This document shows positions 24,907 to 33,154 of a stretch of DNA of 64,000 nucleotides, in pieces. This stretch comes from UBA1206 sp050953105 (lineage in GTDB: Bacteria > Bacillota > Clostridia > Oscillospirales > CAG-382), in the NCBI GenBank assembly GCA_050953105.1, contig JBMNMA010000004.1, forward strand, positions 682,001 to 746,000. The letters run 5' to 3'. Made by a program: the position numbers and the translations under genes. The notes under the pieces were generated by a model. The model ran no database searches. It was not told where the DNA came from and was given only the letters and a program-made list of their open reading frames with translations. Every line of letters begins with the position of its first letter. Position 1 is the stretch's first letter.

Positions 24907-24935
24907 AATATATCACAGTAGAATTTATTTGTCAA
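24907..24935 (-). promoter_or_regulatory. Promoter of the Trp T-box
   Basis: Minus-strand TTGACA (24930-24935), 17 bp and TATATT (24907-24912). Confidence 0.88.
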
Positions 24936-24961
24936 GTATTTTTTTGAATTTTTTTGAAATT

Positions 24962-25681
24962 TTATTCAAGAATATTTGTGGTGATGAAATCCACACCCCA
25001 GGAAACAAGTCTTTCGGCGTCTTCCTTGCGGTCGACTGTCCAGCAGTTTACCACAAAGCCGTTGTCATGGATGACTTTTACGTCCTCTTCCTTAAGGCCG
25101 CCGAAGTAGATGTCAAGGTCAAGGTGATACTGCTTCATGGCACCTAAGACGTTGTCGTTAAATTCGCAGGTAAGCCATTGAATTTTTTGTCCGGGCAAAA
25201 GCTGCCTTACCTTAATAAGGTTGTCAAGGGCAAAGGAAATGAAAATAACGTTTTCCAGCCATCCGAGCTGCTTTATACGGTCGATCATGTCGGCCAGGAC
25301 GGGGATTTCGTATAACCCCTTAAGCTCAAGGACCGAAACTTTGCCGTAACGCTTGCAGGTTTCTATGTATTCCTCAAGGGAGCAGATATGCAAATCCGCC
25401 CTGCCCCTCTGTCCGTTTTTGTCCTTAAGCCGTAGGGAACGCAGTGTTTCAAAGGTGGTTTTTTCGGGATACAGACAGTCTATACCCACCCGTTCGGTGT
25501 GGTCGTCATGGAGCACCACAAACTGTCCGTCGGCTGTCCTTCTTATGTCGCACTCAATGCCGTAGTAGCTGCGGTTGCCGGCGGCAATAAAGGCAACGTT
25601 GGTGTTTTCCTGCTCAATGCCCGAAAGTCCCCGGTGAGCCACCATCTTTGTAGAGTTTTTGTTGATTTTAATTGTATCCAT
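24962..25681 (-). CDS. Glycerophosphodiester phosphodiesterase
   Basis: A 239-residue cytoplasmic GDPD-fold enzyme that splits glycerophosphodiesters to glycerol-3-phosphate and an alcohol. Metal and catalytic residues are in VAHRGLSG (general histidine HR), the ENT acid, ECDIR and VVLHDDHTERV, plus the C-terminal VVNCWTVD. The N-terminus has no signal peptide. GGAGGAAG lies before the ATG. It is 23 bp downstream of the phosphohexomutase gene, so it ends a three-gene operon starting at the TSCPD gene; the functional link between the three is unclear. Confidence 0.93.
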   Translation of the reverse strand: MDTIKINKNSTKMVAHRGLSGIEQENTNVAFIAAGNRSYYGIECDIRRTADGQFVVLHDDHTERVGIDCLYPEKTTFETLRSLRLKDKNGQRGRADLHICSLEEYIETCKRYGKVSVLELKGLYEIPVLADMIDRIKQLGWLENVIFISFALDNLIKVRQLLPGQKIQWLTCEFNDNVLGAMKQYHLDLDIYFGGLKEEDVKVIHDNGFVVNCWTVDRKEDAERLVSWGVDFITTNILE

Positions 25682-25704
25682 TGTTCTTCCTCCGTATGTT
25701 GTTA

Positions 25705-27423
25705 TTATTCAAACAGCTTTAAAATTGCCGCCTTGTATTCGCCAAGCTTTTTGGCCGTTTCAAAACTGTCTTTGCCGTTAGTTAAAATATATGCCTTTAC
25801 CTTAGGTTCGGTTCCGGACGGACGGATGATAACCGTTGTGCCGTCGGTCATGCCGAAATAAAGCATATCCGAAAGGGGAAGGTTGGTGTTATTCGTTACA
25901 CCCTTTACAAGATCGGTCATCGTGCCGTCGGCGAAATCTCCGCGTAAAGCTACGCTGACGCTATTTATTTCCGAAATACCCCTTTGGCGGATGGCTTTCA
26001 TTTTTTCGTTCATAATCTCCAGCGGCAGTGCGCCGGTTATGGTTACCGAAAGGGTAATTTCGTCATGGTAGCCGTATTCGGCATAGATGTCGCAAAGGGC
26101 GTCATACAGGGTTTTGCCTTTGCTTTTGTAATAGGACGCAGCTTCGGCTATAAGCAGGGAAGCAGCAACGGCGTCCTTGTCCCGGACATAACCGCCGGAC
26201 AAAAAGCCCTGGCTTTCCTCGTAGCCGAAAATAAAGGTGTGTTCCCCGGTCTGGGCATATTCCTTTATTTTTTCGCCTATATATTTGAATCCGGTCAATA
26301 CCGATACCGGCGTTACGCCGTTTTTGACACAGATTTTGTCAAACAGTGTGGACGAAACCACCGATCTTATGGCGCAGGCGTTTTGGGGCAGTAACCCCTT
26401 TGCTTTTCTGGCTTTTATTATATAATCCACCAGTATTGCCCCTATCTGGTTTCCCGAAAGAGGTATAAAGGAGCCGTCGTCAACCTTAACCGCCACACCC
26501 AGCCGGTCTCCGTCGGGGTCGGTGGCGATAATGACGTTGGTGGGGAGATTGTTTTTCTTTATATAATCGTAGGAAAGTTCAAAGCACTCTCTGCTTTCGG
26601 GGTTGGGAGAAACAACGGTGGGGAAGTTGCCGTCGGGGACCGACTGTTCGGGAACAACCACAAGGTTGTCAATGCCCGAAAGCCTCAATACCTCCGGCAC
26701 CAGCTTATATCCCGTCCCGTGGAGGGGGGTATAGACAAGATTTAACGAGTTTCCGTATTCCTTAATGACGTCCGGGTTTATCGAGCAGGCAAGCACGTTT
26801 TTAATATACTCACTGTCGGTTTCACTGCCGATGATTGTAACTATACCTGCCTTTATAGCGTCATCCAGATTTGCCCTTTTAACATCCAGCAGGTCGATTT
26901 TAGCCATTTCCGCAGAAACCTGGGACGCATGCTCGGGGGGGAGCTGGGCGCCGTCCGACCAGTAAACCTTGTAGCCGTTATACTCTTTCGGATTGTGGGA
27001 GGCTGTTATGTTTATTCCGGCAATACAGCCGTGGTGCAAAACCGCAAAGGAAAGCTCGGGGGTGGGGCGGAGGGAATCAAACAAATATACCTTAATATTA
27101 TTATAAGCTAAAACTTCCGCCGCTCTTTCGGCAAACAGCCGGGAATTGTTGCGGGAATCATAGGCAATGGCAACGCCCTTGTCTTTGCCGCCGGCGTCAA
27201 TAATCAGCCTGGCCAGCCCCTCTGTGGCCTGGGACACCGTGTAAACGTTCATGCCATTGATACCGGCGCGCATTATACCCCTCAAGCCTGCCGTCCCAAA
27301 GGAAAGGGGGGCGGCAAAGCGGGAGGTTATTTCGTCATTATTTCCTTTTATATTATATAATTCGTTTTTCGTGTCCCCGTCCACGTTGGGGGAGGAAAGC
27401 CACCGGTTAAATTCTTTGTCCAT
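25705..27423 (-). CDS. Phosphoglucomutase/phosphomannomutase
   Basis: 572 residues from the ATG at 27423; AAGGA lies 9 bp upstream, while the ATG at 27432 overlaps that site. The alpha-D-phosphohexomutase marks are the phosphoserine loop TASHNPKEYNGYKVYW, the metal loop ATDPDGDRLGVAV, the sugar-binding GYEESQGF and the phosphate-binding RPSGTEPKVKAY. It interconverts glucose-1- and glucose-6-phosphate (or mannose forms) for wall and glycan precursors. It follows the TSCPD gene by 12 bp from that start, so the two are cotranscribed. Length fits the firmicute PgcA type. Confidence 0.94.
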   Translation of the reverse strand: MDKEFNRWLSSPNVDGDTKNELYNIKGNNDEITSRFAAPLSFGTAGLRGIMRAGINGMNVYTVSQATEGLARLIIDAGGKDKGVAIAYDSRNNSRLFAERAAEVLAYNNIKVYLFDSLRPTPELSFAVLHHGCIAGINITASHNPKEYNGYKVYWSDGAQLPPEHASQVSAEMAKIDLLDVKRANLDDAIKAGIVTIIGSETDSEYIKNVLACSINPDVIKEYGNSLNLVYTPLHGTGYKLVPEVLRLSGIDNLVVVPEQSVPDGNFPTVVSPNPESRECFELSYDYIKKNNLPTNVIIATDPDGDRLGVAVKVDDGSFIPLSGNQIGAILVDYIIKARKAKGLLPQNACAIRSVVSSTLFDKICVKNGVTPVSVLTGFKYIGEKIKEYAQTGEHTFIFGYEESQGFLSGGYVRDKDAVAASLLIAEAASYYKSKGKTLYDALCDIYAEYGYHDEITLSVTITGALPLEIMNEKMKAIRQRGISEINSVSVALRGDFADGTMTDLVKGVTNNTNLPLSDMLYFGMTDGTTVIIRPSGTEPKVKAYILTNGKDSFETAKKLGEYKAAILKLFE

Positions 27424-27435
27424 ATATGCCATTCC

Positions 27436-27687
27436 TTAAGTATTAATATCTTTTTCAAGGGCAAGGGCGAGCTGGTCGGGGCAGGAGGTGTTTTTGTAAC
27501 CGCATTTAATTCCCTTTAAACGGGAAATAATATCCTCGGCGAACATGCCTTCGCAAAGTGCGGCAATCCCCTTAAGGTTGCCGTTGCAGCCGCCGTTAAA
27601 GCGGACGTTGGTTATTTTACCGTCCGGGGTTTTTTCAAAAGTTACGCTCCTGGCGCAGGTGCCGTTGAAGTTGTAGCATTTTTCCAT
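27436..27687 (-). CDS. TSCPD domain protein
   Basis: 83 residues, matching the TIGR03905-like TSCPD family of small cysteine proteins: the final CGYKNTSCPDQLALAL gives the family its name, with NGGCNGNLKGIAALCEG before. The same domain occurs as the C-terminal part of some class II ribonucleotide reductases; here it stands alone. Conserved cysteines could bind metal. RBS AAGGTGAT, start ATG 27687. It heads the operon with the phosphohexomutase and GDPD. Function unknown. Confidence 0.85.
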   Translation of the reverse strand: MEKCYNFNGTCARSVTFEKTPDGKITNVRFNGGCNGNLKGIAALCEGMFAEDIISRLKGIKCGYKNTSCPDQLALALEKDINT

Positions 27688-27732
27688 AGAATCACCTTAT
27701 ATATTATGTGCATAATTTGATATATCGTGTCA

Positions 27733-27760
27733 ATTATAACACTTTTTTAGCTTTTGTAAA
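27733..27760 (-). promoter_or_regulatory. Promoter of the TSCPD-phosphohexomutase-GDPD operon
   Basis: Minus-strand TTTACA (27755-27760), a 16 bp spacer and TATAAT (27733-27738). Confidence 0.7.
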
Positions 27761-27840
27761 CTCACAAATAAAAAATTTTTAAGCAAAATTCCATATTCAT
27801 AAAATGTTTACAATTACAGCCGATTATTTCTGAAAAACCC

Positions 27841-27869
27841 TTGACAAGTTTTTAGTTTTATAGTAAACT
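27841..27869 (+). promoter_or_regulatory. Promoter of the S10-spc-alpha cluster
   Basis: TTGACA (27841-27846), 17 bp and TAAACT (27864-27869), about 170 bp before rpsJ. It is divergent from the TSCPD operon promoter. Confidence 0.85.
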
Positions 27870-27875
27870 GGCTTT

Positions 27876-28049
27876 TGCTTGATGTGCGATGAGGCCGGAG
27901 ATTGCCGTCATATAGGCGGGTAACTTCGGCGGAGTATGTCCGACAATCGGGCGACGGGTCGGCATTTTTTAAAGGCAGTATTTGAAACACCCGAAAAGAT
28001 GTCCGAGCCCGGCCGCAATTAAATTTAATTTTAAGGAGGCAAAACAAGT
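27876..28049 (+). promoter_or_regulatory. Structured leader of rpsJ with a possible attenuator
   Basis: This leader of about 170 nt holds competing pairings: GATTG (27900-27904) with CAATC (27944-27948), CCGTC (27905-27909) with GACGG (27953-27957), and TCGG with CCGA (27926-27929/27940-27943). CCGAC (27940-27944) can instead pair with GTCGG (27958-27962), followed by six Ts (27965-27970), which would make a terminator. GGAGG precedes the ATG. I do not know a named family for it. Confidence 0.6.
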
Positions 28050-28361
28050 ATGGCGAAAAAGGAAAGAATAAGGATAAGGCTTAAGGCGTATGACCACACC
28101 CTTATCGACCAGGCGGCCGAGAAGATAGTGGAAACCGCAAGAAGAAACGGCGCAACCGTTTCCGGCCCCATTCCCCTTCCTACCGAAAAGCAGATCGTTA
28201 CGATATTGCGCGCGGTGCACAAGTATAAGGACTCCCGTGAACAGTTCGAATACCGCACCCACAAACGCTTGATAGACATTATCAAGCCCCCTGCAAAGGC
28301 CGTAGATGCGCTTATGTCCATCGAACTTCCCGCCGGCGTGGATATCGAAATCAAACTGTAA
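28050..28361 (+). CDS. rpsJ: Small ribosomal subunit protein S10
   Basis: 103 residues; also acts in transcription antitermination as NusE. The family stretch RIRIRLKAYDHTLIDQAAEKIVETARRNGATVSGPIPLPTEKQI is complete and ends with GVDIEIKL. It opens the supercluster behind a structured leader. The ATG is preceded by GGAGG. Gap to rplC is 77 bp and contains a hairpin (28386-28410). Confidence 0.99.
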   Translation: MAKKERIRIRLKAYDHTLIDQAAEKIVETARRNGATVSGPIPLPTEKQIVTILRAVHKYKDSREQFEYRTHKRLIDIIKPPAKAVDALMSIELPAGVDIEIKL

Positions 28362-28385
28362 AAAAGCCAATCAAAATCAGGTCAT

Positions 28386-28410
28386 GTTGGCCGGCCTTAA
28401 TGCGGCCAAC
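28386..28410 (+). other. Hairpin between rpsJ and rplC
   Basis: GTTGGCCG pairs with CGGCCAAC around a GCCTTAATG loop, in the only long gap of the early cluster. There is no T-run, so it is not a terminator; it may be an RNA processing or stability site. Confidence 0.6.
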
Positions 28411-28438
28411 CAATAACCATGGGAGGATTTATTAAAAA

Positions 28439-29068
28439 ATGAAAAAAGGACTTATCGGAAGAAAAATCGGTATGACCCAGATTTTCGACGAAAAAGGCAA
28501 CGTCATACCGGTAACCGTAATCAACGCAGGTCCCTGCGTTGTGGTTCAGAAGAAAACCAAAGCCCGCGACGGCTACGACGCAGTTAAGCTCGGCTTTGCG
28601 GATGTTGCCGAAAGAAAGCTTTCTAAACCCCAAAAGGGCGAATTTCTTAAGGCAGGGGTTTCCTTCAAGAGATATTTAAAGGAATTCAAGCTTGAAAATT
28701 CCGCCGAACTCAATGTGGGCGACACCCTTACGGCTGACTTGTTCAAAGCCGGCGAAAAGGTTGACGTAACCGGCACCACCAAAGGCCGCGGCTTTTCCGG
28801 TGTTATAAAGAGATGGGGAACCCACAGACTCAGAATGACCCACGGTACCGGCCCCGTTCACCGTCAGCCCGGCTCCATGGGTGCAAACTCCGACCCGAGC
28901 AGAATTTTCAAAAACAAAAAGATGGCCGGCCAATACGGCAACGAAAAAGTGACGGTTTTAAATCTTGAAGTAGTTAAGATTGACGCCGACAAAAACCTTA
29001 TAGCCGTTAAGGGCGCAATTCCCGGCTCTCGTGGCGGCATAGTGTTCGTTCGTAACACCGTTAAGTAA
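28439..29068 (+). CDS. rplC: Large ribosomal subunit protein L3
   Basis: 209 residues; one of the first proteins to join 23S rRNA assembly, near the peptidyl transferase centre. The start KKGLIGRKIGMTQIFDEKGNVIPVTVI, GTTKGRGFSGVIKRWG and the final GAIPGSRGGIVFVRNTVK are conserved. GGGAGG precedes the ATG. Next gene rplD starts 20 bp on. Confidence 0.99.
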   Translation: MKKGLIGRKIGMTQIFDEKGNVIPVTVINAGPCVVVQKKTKARDGYDAVKLGFADVAERKLSKPQKGEFLKAGVSFKRYLKEFKLENSAELNVGDTLTADLFKAGEKVDVTGTTKGRGFSGVIKRWGTHRLRMTHGTGPVHRQPGSMGANSDPSRIFKNKKMAGQYGNEKVTVLNLEVVKIDADKNLIAVKGAIPGSRGGIVFVRNTVK

Positions 29069-29088
29069 AGGGAAGGGAGGAAACACAC

Positions 29089-29715
29089 ATGCCAAACGTA
29101 AAAGTTTATAATATGAAAGGCGAAGAAGTGGGCACCATGGACCTTTCCGAAGAAATATTCGGAGCAGAGGTAAACAAGGATGCGCTTCACGCTGTAGTAA
29201 AGGCCTATCTGGCCAACCAGAGGCAGGGTACCCAATCCACCCTTACCAGAGCAGAGGTTTCGGGCGGCGGCAGAAAGCCCTGGCGTCAAAAGGGAACCGG
29301 CAGAGCAAGGCAGGGCTCCATCAGATCACCCCAGTGGACCCACGGCGGTATCGCCTTAGGCCCCAAGCCCCGCTCCTACAAGATGTCGGTTAACAAAAAG
29401 GTTAAGAGAATTGCAATGTTCTCGGCACTTTCGTCTAAAGTTGCTTCGGGGGACTTGATTGTCATAGACAATATCACCCTTGATGAATACAAGACCAAAG
29501 CGATGGTGTCGTTCCTTAAAGCCAACAACGTTGCGGGTAAGGCTCTTATCGTCCTGGACAAGGTTGACGAAAAGGTTATCAAATCCGCTTCCAACATCCC
29601 CACGGTGGCTACCATCCAGTATAACACCGTAAATGTATACGAAATTCTTAAATACGGCAAAATGATTATAACCCGTGATGCGGTCGCCAAGCTTGAGGAG
29701 GTTTATGCACAATGA
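29089..29715 (+). CDS. rplD: Large ribosomal subunit protein L4
   Basis: 208 residues; lines the exit tunnel. The loop with RAEVSGGGRKPWRQKGTGRARQGSIRSPQWTHGG is intact. It ends by overlapping rplW by 4 bp (ATGA), so they are translationally coupled. Classical L4 feedback in E. coli acts on the S10 leader; whether the leader here responds is unknown. Confidence 0.99.
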   Translation: MPNVKVYNMKGEEVGTMDLSEEIFGAEVNKDALHAVVKAYLANQRQGTQSTLTRAEVSGGGRKPWRQKGTGRARQGSIRSPQWTHGGIALGPKPRSYKMSVNKKVKRIAMFSALSSKVASGDLIVIDNITLDEYKTKAMVSFLKANNVAGKALIVLDKVDEKVIKSASNIPTVATIQYNTVNVYEILKYGKMIITRDAVAKLEEVYAQ

Positions 29716-30005
29716 GAACAGCATATGACATTATTCTAAAGCCGGTAATAACCGAGGCCGCAATAGCCGACATGCAGGATAAGAAATATACCTTCCGTGT
29801 CGCTAAGGACGCCAACAAAATCGAAATCGCCAAAGCGGTTGAAGAAATATTCGGCGTTAAAGTTGAAAAAGTAACCACCCTGACCATGAGATCAAAGCCC
29901 AGAAGAGTTAGATACGTCACCGGCCAGACCAGCGAATGGAAAAAAGCCTTCGTTAAGCTGACCAAAGACTCCAAGAGTATCGAATTCTTCGACAGCTTAA
30001 TGTAA
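29712..30005 (+). CDS. rplW: Large ribosomal subunit protein L23
   Basis: 97 residues; lies at the tunnel exit and docks SRP and trigger factor. The pattern TAYDIILKPVITE, RVAKDANKIEIAKAVEEIFGVKVEKV and PRRVRYVTGQTSEWKKAFVKL is typical. Start overlaps the rplD stop. Confidence 0.99.
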   Translation: MRTAYDIILKPVITEAAIADMQDKKYTFRVAKDANKIEIAKAVEEIFGVKVEKVTTLTMRSKPRRVRYVTGQTSEWKKAFVKLTKDSKSIEFFDSLM

Positions 30006-30023
30006 AGCGGAAGGAGATAAAAC

Positions 30024-30854
30024 ATGGGAAATAAAGTTTATAAACCTACTACTCCCGCAAGGAGAAACATGGTTACTCCTTCTTTCGAGGAAATTACCAA
30101 AAAAACCCCCGAAAAAAGCCTTGTAACGATTCTTAAAAAGAATTCCGGCCGTAACAACATGGGACGCATTACCGTCAGACACCGTGGCGGCGGAAACAAA
30201 AAGAAATACAGAATAATCGACTTCAAGCGTGTAGAAGAAGGCGCCCGTAAAATTATCGGCATTGAATACGATCCCAACCGCACTGCTTATATAGCACTTG
30301 CCGAAGACGAACAGGGCAAAAAGTCCTACCTCATAGCTCCCAACGGAGTTACCGCCGGTGACACGGTTTACACAGGTAAGGACGCCGACATTAAACCCGG
30401 CAACATGCTCCCCATTGAAAATATACCCGTAGGTACAGTAATCCACGGTATAGAACTTTATCCCGGCCGTGGCGCCCAGCTTGCCCGTTCGGCAGGCGCA
30501 GCCGCCCAGCTTATGGCTAAAGAAAACGGAATGGCCCAGATACGCCTTCCTTCGGGCGAAGTAAGATACGTTCGCCTCGACTGCAGAGCTATTATAGGCC
30601 AGGTAGGCAACCTTGAACATGAAAACATTAAGATCGGTAAAGCCGGTAAAAAACGCCACATGGGTATAAGGCCCACAGTCCGTGGTTCAGTAATGAACCC
30701 TGTTGACCACCCCCACGGCGGCGGCGAAGGCAGATCTCCCATCGGCCATCCCGGACCCTTGACTCCCTGGGGCAAACCCGCCCTTGGTTATAAGACAAGG
30801 AAGAAGAAAGCCCGCACCGACAAGTTTATTGTCAAGCGCAGAAACGCCAAATAG
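30024..30854 (+). CDS. rplB: Large ribosomal subunit protein L2
   Basis: 276 residues; required for subunit joining and peptidyl transfer. Conserved blocks: KNSGRNNMGRITVRHRGGG near the start, RSAGAAAQLMAKE and the C-terminal RGSVMNPVDHPHGGGEGR carrying the essential histidine. GGAGAT precedes the ATG. Confidence 0.99.
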   Translation: MGNKVYKPTTPARRNMVTPSFEEITKKTPEKSLVTILKKNSGRNNMGRITVRHRGGGNKKKYRIIDFKRVEEGARKIIGIEYDPNRTAYIALAEDEQGKKSYLIAPNGVTAGDTVYTGKDADIKPGNMLPIENIPVGTVIHGIELYPGRGAQLARSAGAAAQLMAKENGMAQIRLPSGEVRYVRLDCRAIIGQVGNLEHENIKIGKAGKKRHMGIRPTVRGSVMNPVDHPHGGGEGRSPIGHPGPLTPWGKPALGYKTRKKKARTDKFIVKRRNAK

Positions 30855-30875
30855 GTCGGTATGGAGGAATAAATT

Positions 30876-31157
30876 ATGAGCAGAAGCATTAAAAAAGGCC
30901 CATTTGTAGACAAAAAGTTATACGATAGAATTTGCCAGATGAATAGAACCGGCGAGAAAAGGGTTTTAAAGACCTGGTCCCGTTCATCGACAATATTCCC
31001 CGAATTTGTCGGCCATACAATTGCCGTCCACGACGGTAAAAAGCATGTCCCCGTTTATGTTGTTGAGGACATGGTTGGTCACAAACTCGGCGAATTTGCC
31101 CCCACCAGGATTTTCCGCGGCCACGCCGGCTCGAAAACTTCGAATACCGGCAAATAA
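30876..31157 (+). CDS. rpsS: Small ribosomal subunit protein S19
   Basis: 93 residues: SRSIKKGPFVDKKL at the start and KTWSRSSTIFPEFVGHTIAVHDGKKHVPVYV in the centre; binds 16S rRNA helix 42 with S13. TGGAGGAA precedes the ATG. Confidence 0.99.
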   Translation: MSRSIKKGPFVDKKLYDRICQMNRTGEKRVLKTWSRSSTIFPEFVGHTIAVHDGKKHVPVYVVEDMVGHKLGEFAPTRIFRGHAGSKTSNTGK

Positions 31158-31181
31158 TGATTGAAAGGAGGCGCAGTTAAA

Positions 31182-31532
31182 GTGGAACAGAAGGTAGCAC
31201 AGGCGCACCTCATGCAGTTGCGCATGACACCGAGAAAGGTAAAAATCGTTCTTGATTTAATTAGAAATAAAAACGTTGCGGAAGCTGCCGCAATACTCAA
31301 AACCACAAACAAAATCGCATGCGAGCCGATTGGTAAACTCTTGGCTTCCGCCGTTGCGAACGCCGAATTCAATCATGAGATGGATACGGAAAAGCTGTAT
31401 GTAGTGGAATGCTTCGTAAATCCCGGTAAGCTTAAATATATGAAACGCGTAAGACCCCGTGCAAAGGGTTCTGCCCACCGTATAATTAAGCGCACCTCAC
31501 ACGTTACGATAGTGTTAAAGGAAAGGGATTAA
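31182..31532 (+). CDS. rplV: Large ribosomal subunit protein L22
   Basis: 116 residues. I place the start at GTG 31182: AAAGGAGG ends 10 bp before it, whereas the upstream TTG at 31161 lies within that site. The family pattern QAHLMQLRMTPRKVKIVLDLIRNKNV, then the tunnel beta-hairpin RVRPRAKGSAHRIIKRTSHVTIVL, is intact; that hairpin lines the exit tunnel and is a macrolide-contact region. Confidence 0.97.
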   Translation: MEQKVAQAHLMQLRMTPRKVKIVLDLIRNKNVAEAAAILKTTNKIACEPIGKLLASAVANAEFNHEMDTEKLYVVECFVNPGKLKYMKRVRPRAKGSAHRIIKRTSHVTIVLKERD

Positions 31533-31544
31533 GGAGGTAAACAC

Positions 31545-32210
31545 ATGGGACAGAAAGTTAACCCCCACGGCTTGCGGGTTGGCATAATCAAAGACTGGTC
31601 GAGCCGCTGGTATGTTAAAGACGAAGTTTTCGGTGACACCCTTGTTGCCGACTTCAAACTTCGCAAATATCTTAAGCAAAAGCTTTATCAGGCAGGGATA
31701 CCCACCATTGAGATAGAAAGAAACGGCGAAAGGGTGCACATCGTCATCCATACCGCAAAGCCCGGCATAATCATCGGCCGTGGTGGCGCTGAAATCGAAA
31801 AGCTCAAGGTTGACGTTGAAAAATTCACCGGCCGTCCCTGCACCATAAATGTTGTTGAAGTCAAGCAGCCCGACCTTAACGCCCAGCTTGTAGCCGAAAA
31901 CATAGCCGCACAGCTTGAAAAGAGAATATCTTTCCGCCGTGCCATGAAACAGGCCATCGCAAAGGCCATCAAGCTCAACGCAAAGGGAATTAAGGTTTCG
32001 GTAAGCGGACGCCTTGGCGGCGCTGAAATTGCAAGACGCGAACATTACCATGAAGGAACAATCCCCCTTCAGACTTTAAGAGCCGATATCGACTACGGCT
32101 TTGCCGAAGCTGCCACCACCTATGGCAAAATAGGCGTAAAAGTCTGGATATATAAAGGCGAGATACTCCCCGAGGTTAAGCGTCCTTCAAACCAAGAAGG
32201 AGGTAAATAA
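31545..32210 (+). CDS. rpsC: Small ribosomal subunit protein S3
   Basis: 221 residues; forms the mRNA entry tunnel. GQKVNPHGLRVGIIKDWSSRWYV begins it; the KH RNA-binding loop IIGRGGAEIEKL and the C-terminal GRLGGAEIARREHYHEGTIPLQTLRADIDYG are complete. GGAGGTAA precedes the ATG. Confidence 0.99.
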   Translation: MGQKVNPHGLRVGIIKDWSSRWYVKDEVFGDTLVADFKLRKYLKQKLYQAGIPTIEIERNGERVHIVIHTAKPGIIIGRGGAEIEKLKVDVEKFTGRPCTINVVEVKQPDLNAQLVAENIAAQLEKRISFRRAMKQAIAKAIKLNAKGIKVSVSGRLGGAEIARREHYHEGTIPLQTLRADIDYGFAEAATTYGKIGVKVWIYKGEILPEVKRPSNQEGGK

Positions 32211-32212
32211 TC

Positions 32213-32635
32213 ATGTTAATGCCCAAAAGAGTTAAATTCAGGCGCGTCCAGCGCGGCCGCATGAAGGGCAAAGCCACCAGAGGCAACAAGATCACCAGCG
32301 GTGAATTCGGCCTTGTGGCTATGGAGCCCGCCTGGATCACCAGCAACCAGATAGAAGCCGCCCGTGTAGCCATGACACGTTACATTAAAAGAGGCGGTCA
32401 GGTATGGATAAAAATATTCCCCGACAAGCCCGTTACCGAAAAACCTGCTGAAACCCGAATGGGTTCCGGTAAAGGTTCACCGGAATACTGGGTAGCCGTG
32501 GTTAAACCCGGAAGAGTTCTTTTCGAAATGGGCGGGATAACCGAAGAGCAGGCAAGAGAAGCTATGCGTCTTGCTACTCACAAGCTGCCCATCAAATGCA
32601 AGTTTGCCACCAAGGCAGACCTTGCCTCGGAATAA
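32213..32635 (+). CDS. rplP: Large ribosomal subunit protein L16
   Basis: 140 residues. ATG 32213 follows GAAGGAGG; MLMPKRVKFRRVQRGRMKG is the usual start. KPVTEKPAETRMGSGKGSPEYWVAVV is the conserved core near the peptidyl transferase centre; the conserved arginine at the end of the motif (RMGSGKG) is present. Follows rpsC by 2 bp. Confidence 0.99.
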   Translation: MLMPKRVKFRRVQRGRMKGKATRGNKITSGEFGLVAMEPAWITSNQIEAARVAMTRYIKRGGQVWIKIFPDKPVTEKPAETRMGSGKGSPEYWVAVVKPGRVLFEMGGITEEQAREAMRLATHKLPIKCKFATKADLASE

Positions 32636-32652
32636 TAGGGAGGTAAGTGAAG

Positions 32653-32856
32653 ATGATGTCAATGAATGATATAAGAGCCATGTCCGCCACCGAGCTTAAC
32701 AAAAAGCTCAGAGAAGACAAGGAAGAGCTTTTCCACCTCCGTTTCCAGCACTCTATCAACCAGCTCGACAACCCCATGCGTCTTGTCGAGATTAAAAAAG
32801 AAATCGCGCGTATTCTTACGGTTCTCCGTGAAAGAGAACTTAAGGAAAACGCCTGA
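32653..32856 (+). CDS. rpmC: Large ribosomal subunit protein L29
   Basis: 67 residues from ATG 32653, which GGGAGGT precedes by 8 bp; an upstream GTG at 32647 is too close to the site. NDIRAMSATELNKKLREDKEELFHLRFQHS and RLVEIKKEIARILTVLRE are the two-helix hallmark. Confidence 0.96.
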   Translation: MMSMNDIRAMSATELNKKLREDKEELFHLRFQHSINQLDNPMRLVEIKKEIARILTVLRERELKENA

Positions 32857-32875
32857 TTGAAAGGAGTTGTCAGAA

Positions 32876-33139
32876 ATGGAACAGAACGGAAGAAACTTAA
32901 GAAAAACCCGCGTGGGTAAAGTCGTATCCAATAAGATGGACAAAACCATCGTTGTAGCGATAGAAGACAGCGTCAAGCATCCTTTGTATAAGAAGATAGT
33001 CCGCCGCACCGTTAAGTTCAAAGCACACGACGAAAACAACGAATGCAACGTGGGCGACAAGGTGCTTATAATGGAAACCCGTCCTATATCAAGGGAAAAA
33101 CGCTGGCGCCTTGTAGAAATAATTGAAAAGGCAAAATAG
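32876..33139 (+). CDS. rpsQ: Small ribosomal subunit protein S17
   Basis: 87 residues from ATG 32876 with AAAGGAG 10 bp upstream; the upstream TTG at 32867 overlaps it. RKTRVGKVVSNKMDKTIVVAIEDSVKHPLY and GDKVLIMETRPISREKRWRLVEI are typical. OB fold, binds 16S rRNA early in assembly. Confidence 0.97.
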   Translation: MEQNGRNLRKTRVGKVVSNKMDKTIVVAIEDSVKHPLYKKIVRRTVKFKAHDENNECNVGDKVLIMETRPISREKRWRLVEIIEKAK

Positions 33140-33154
33140 CCGGGAGGACATGAA

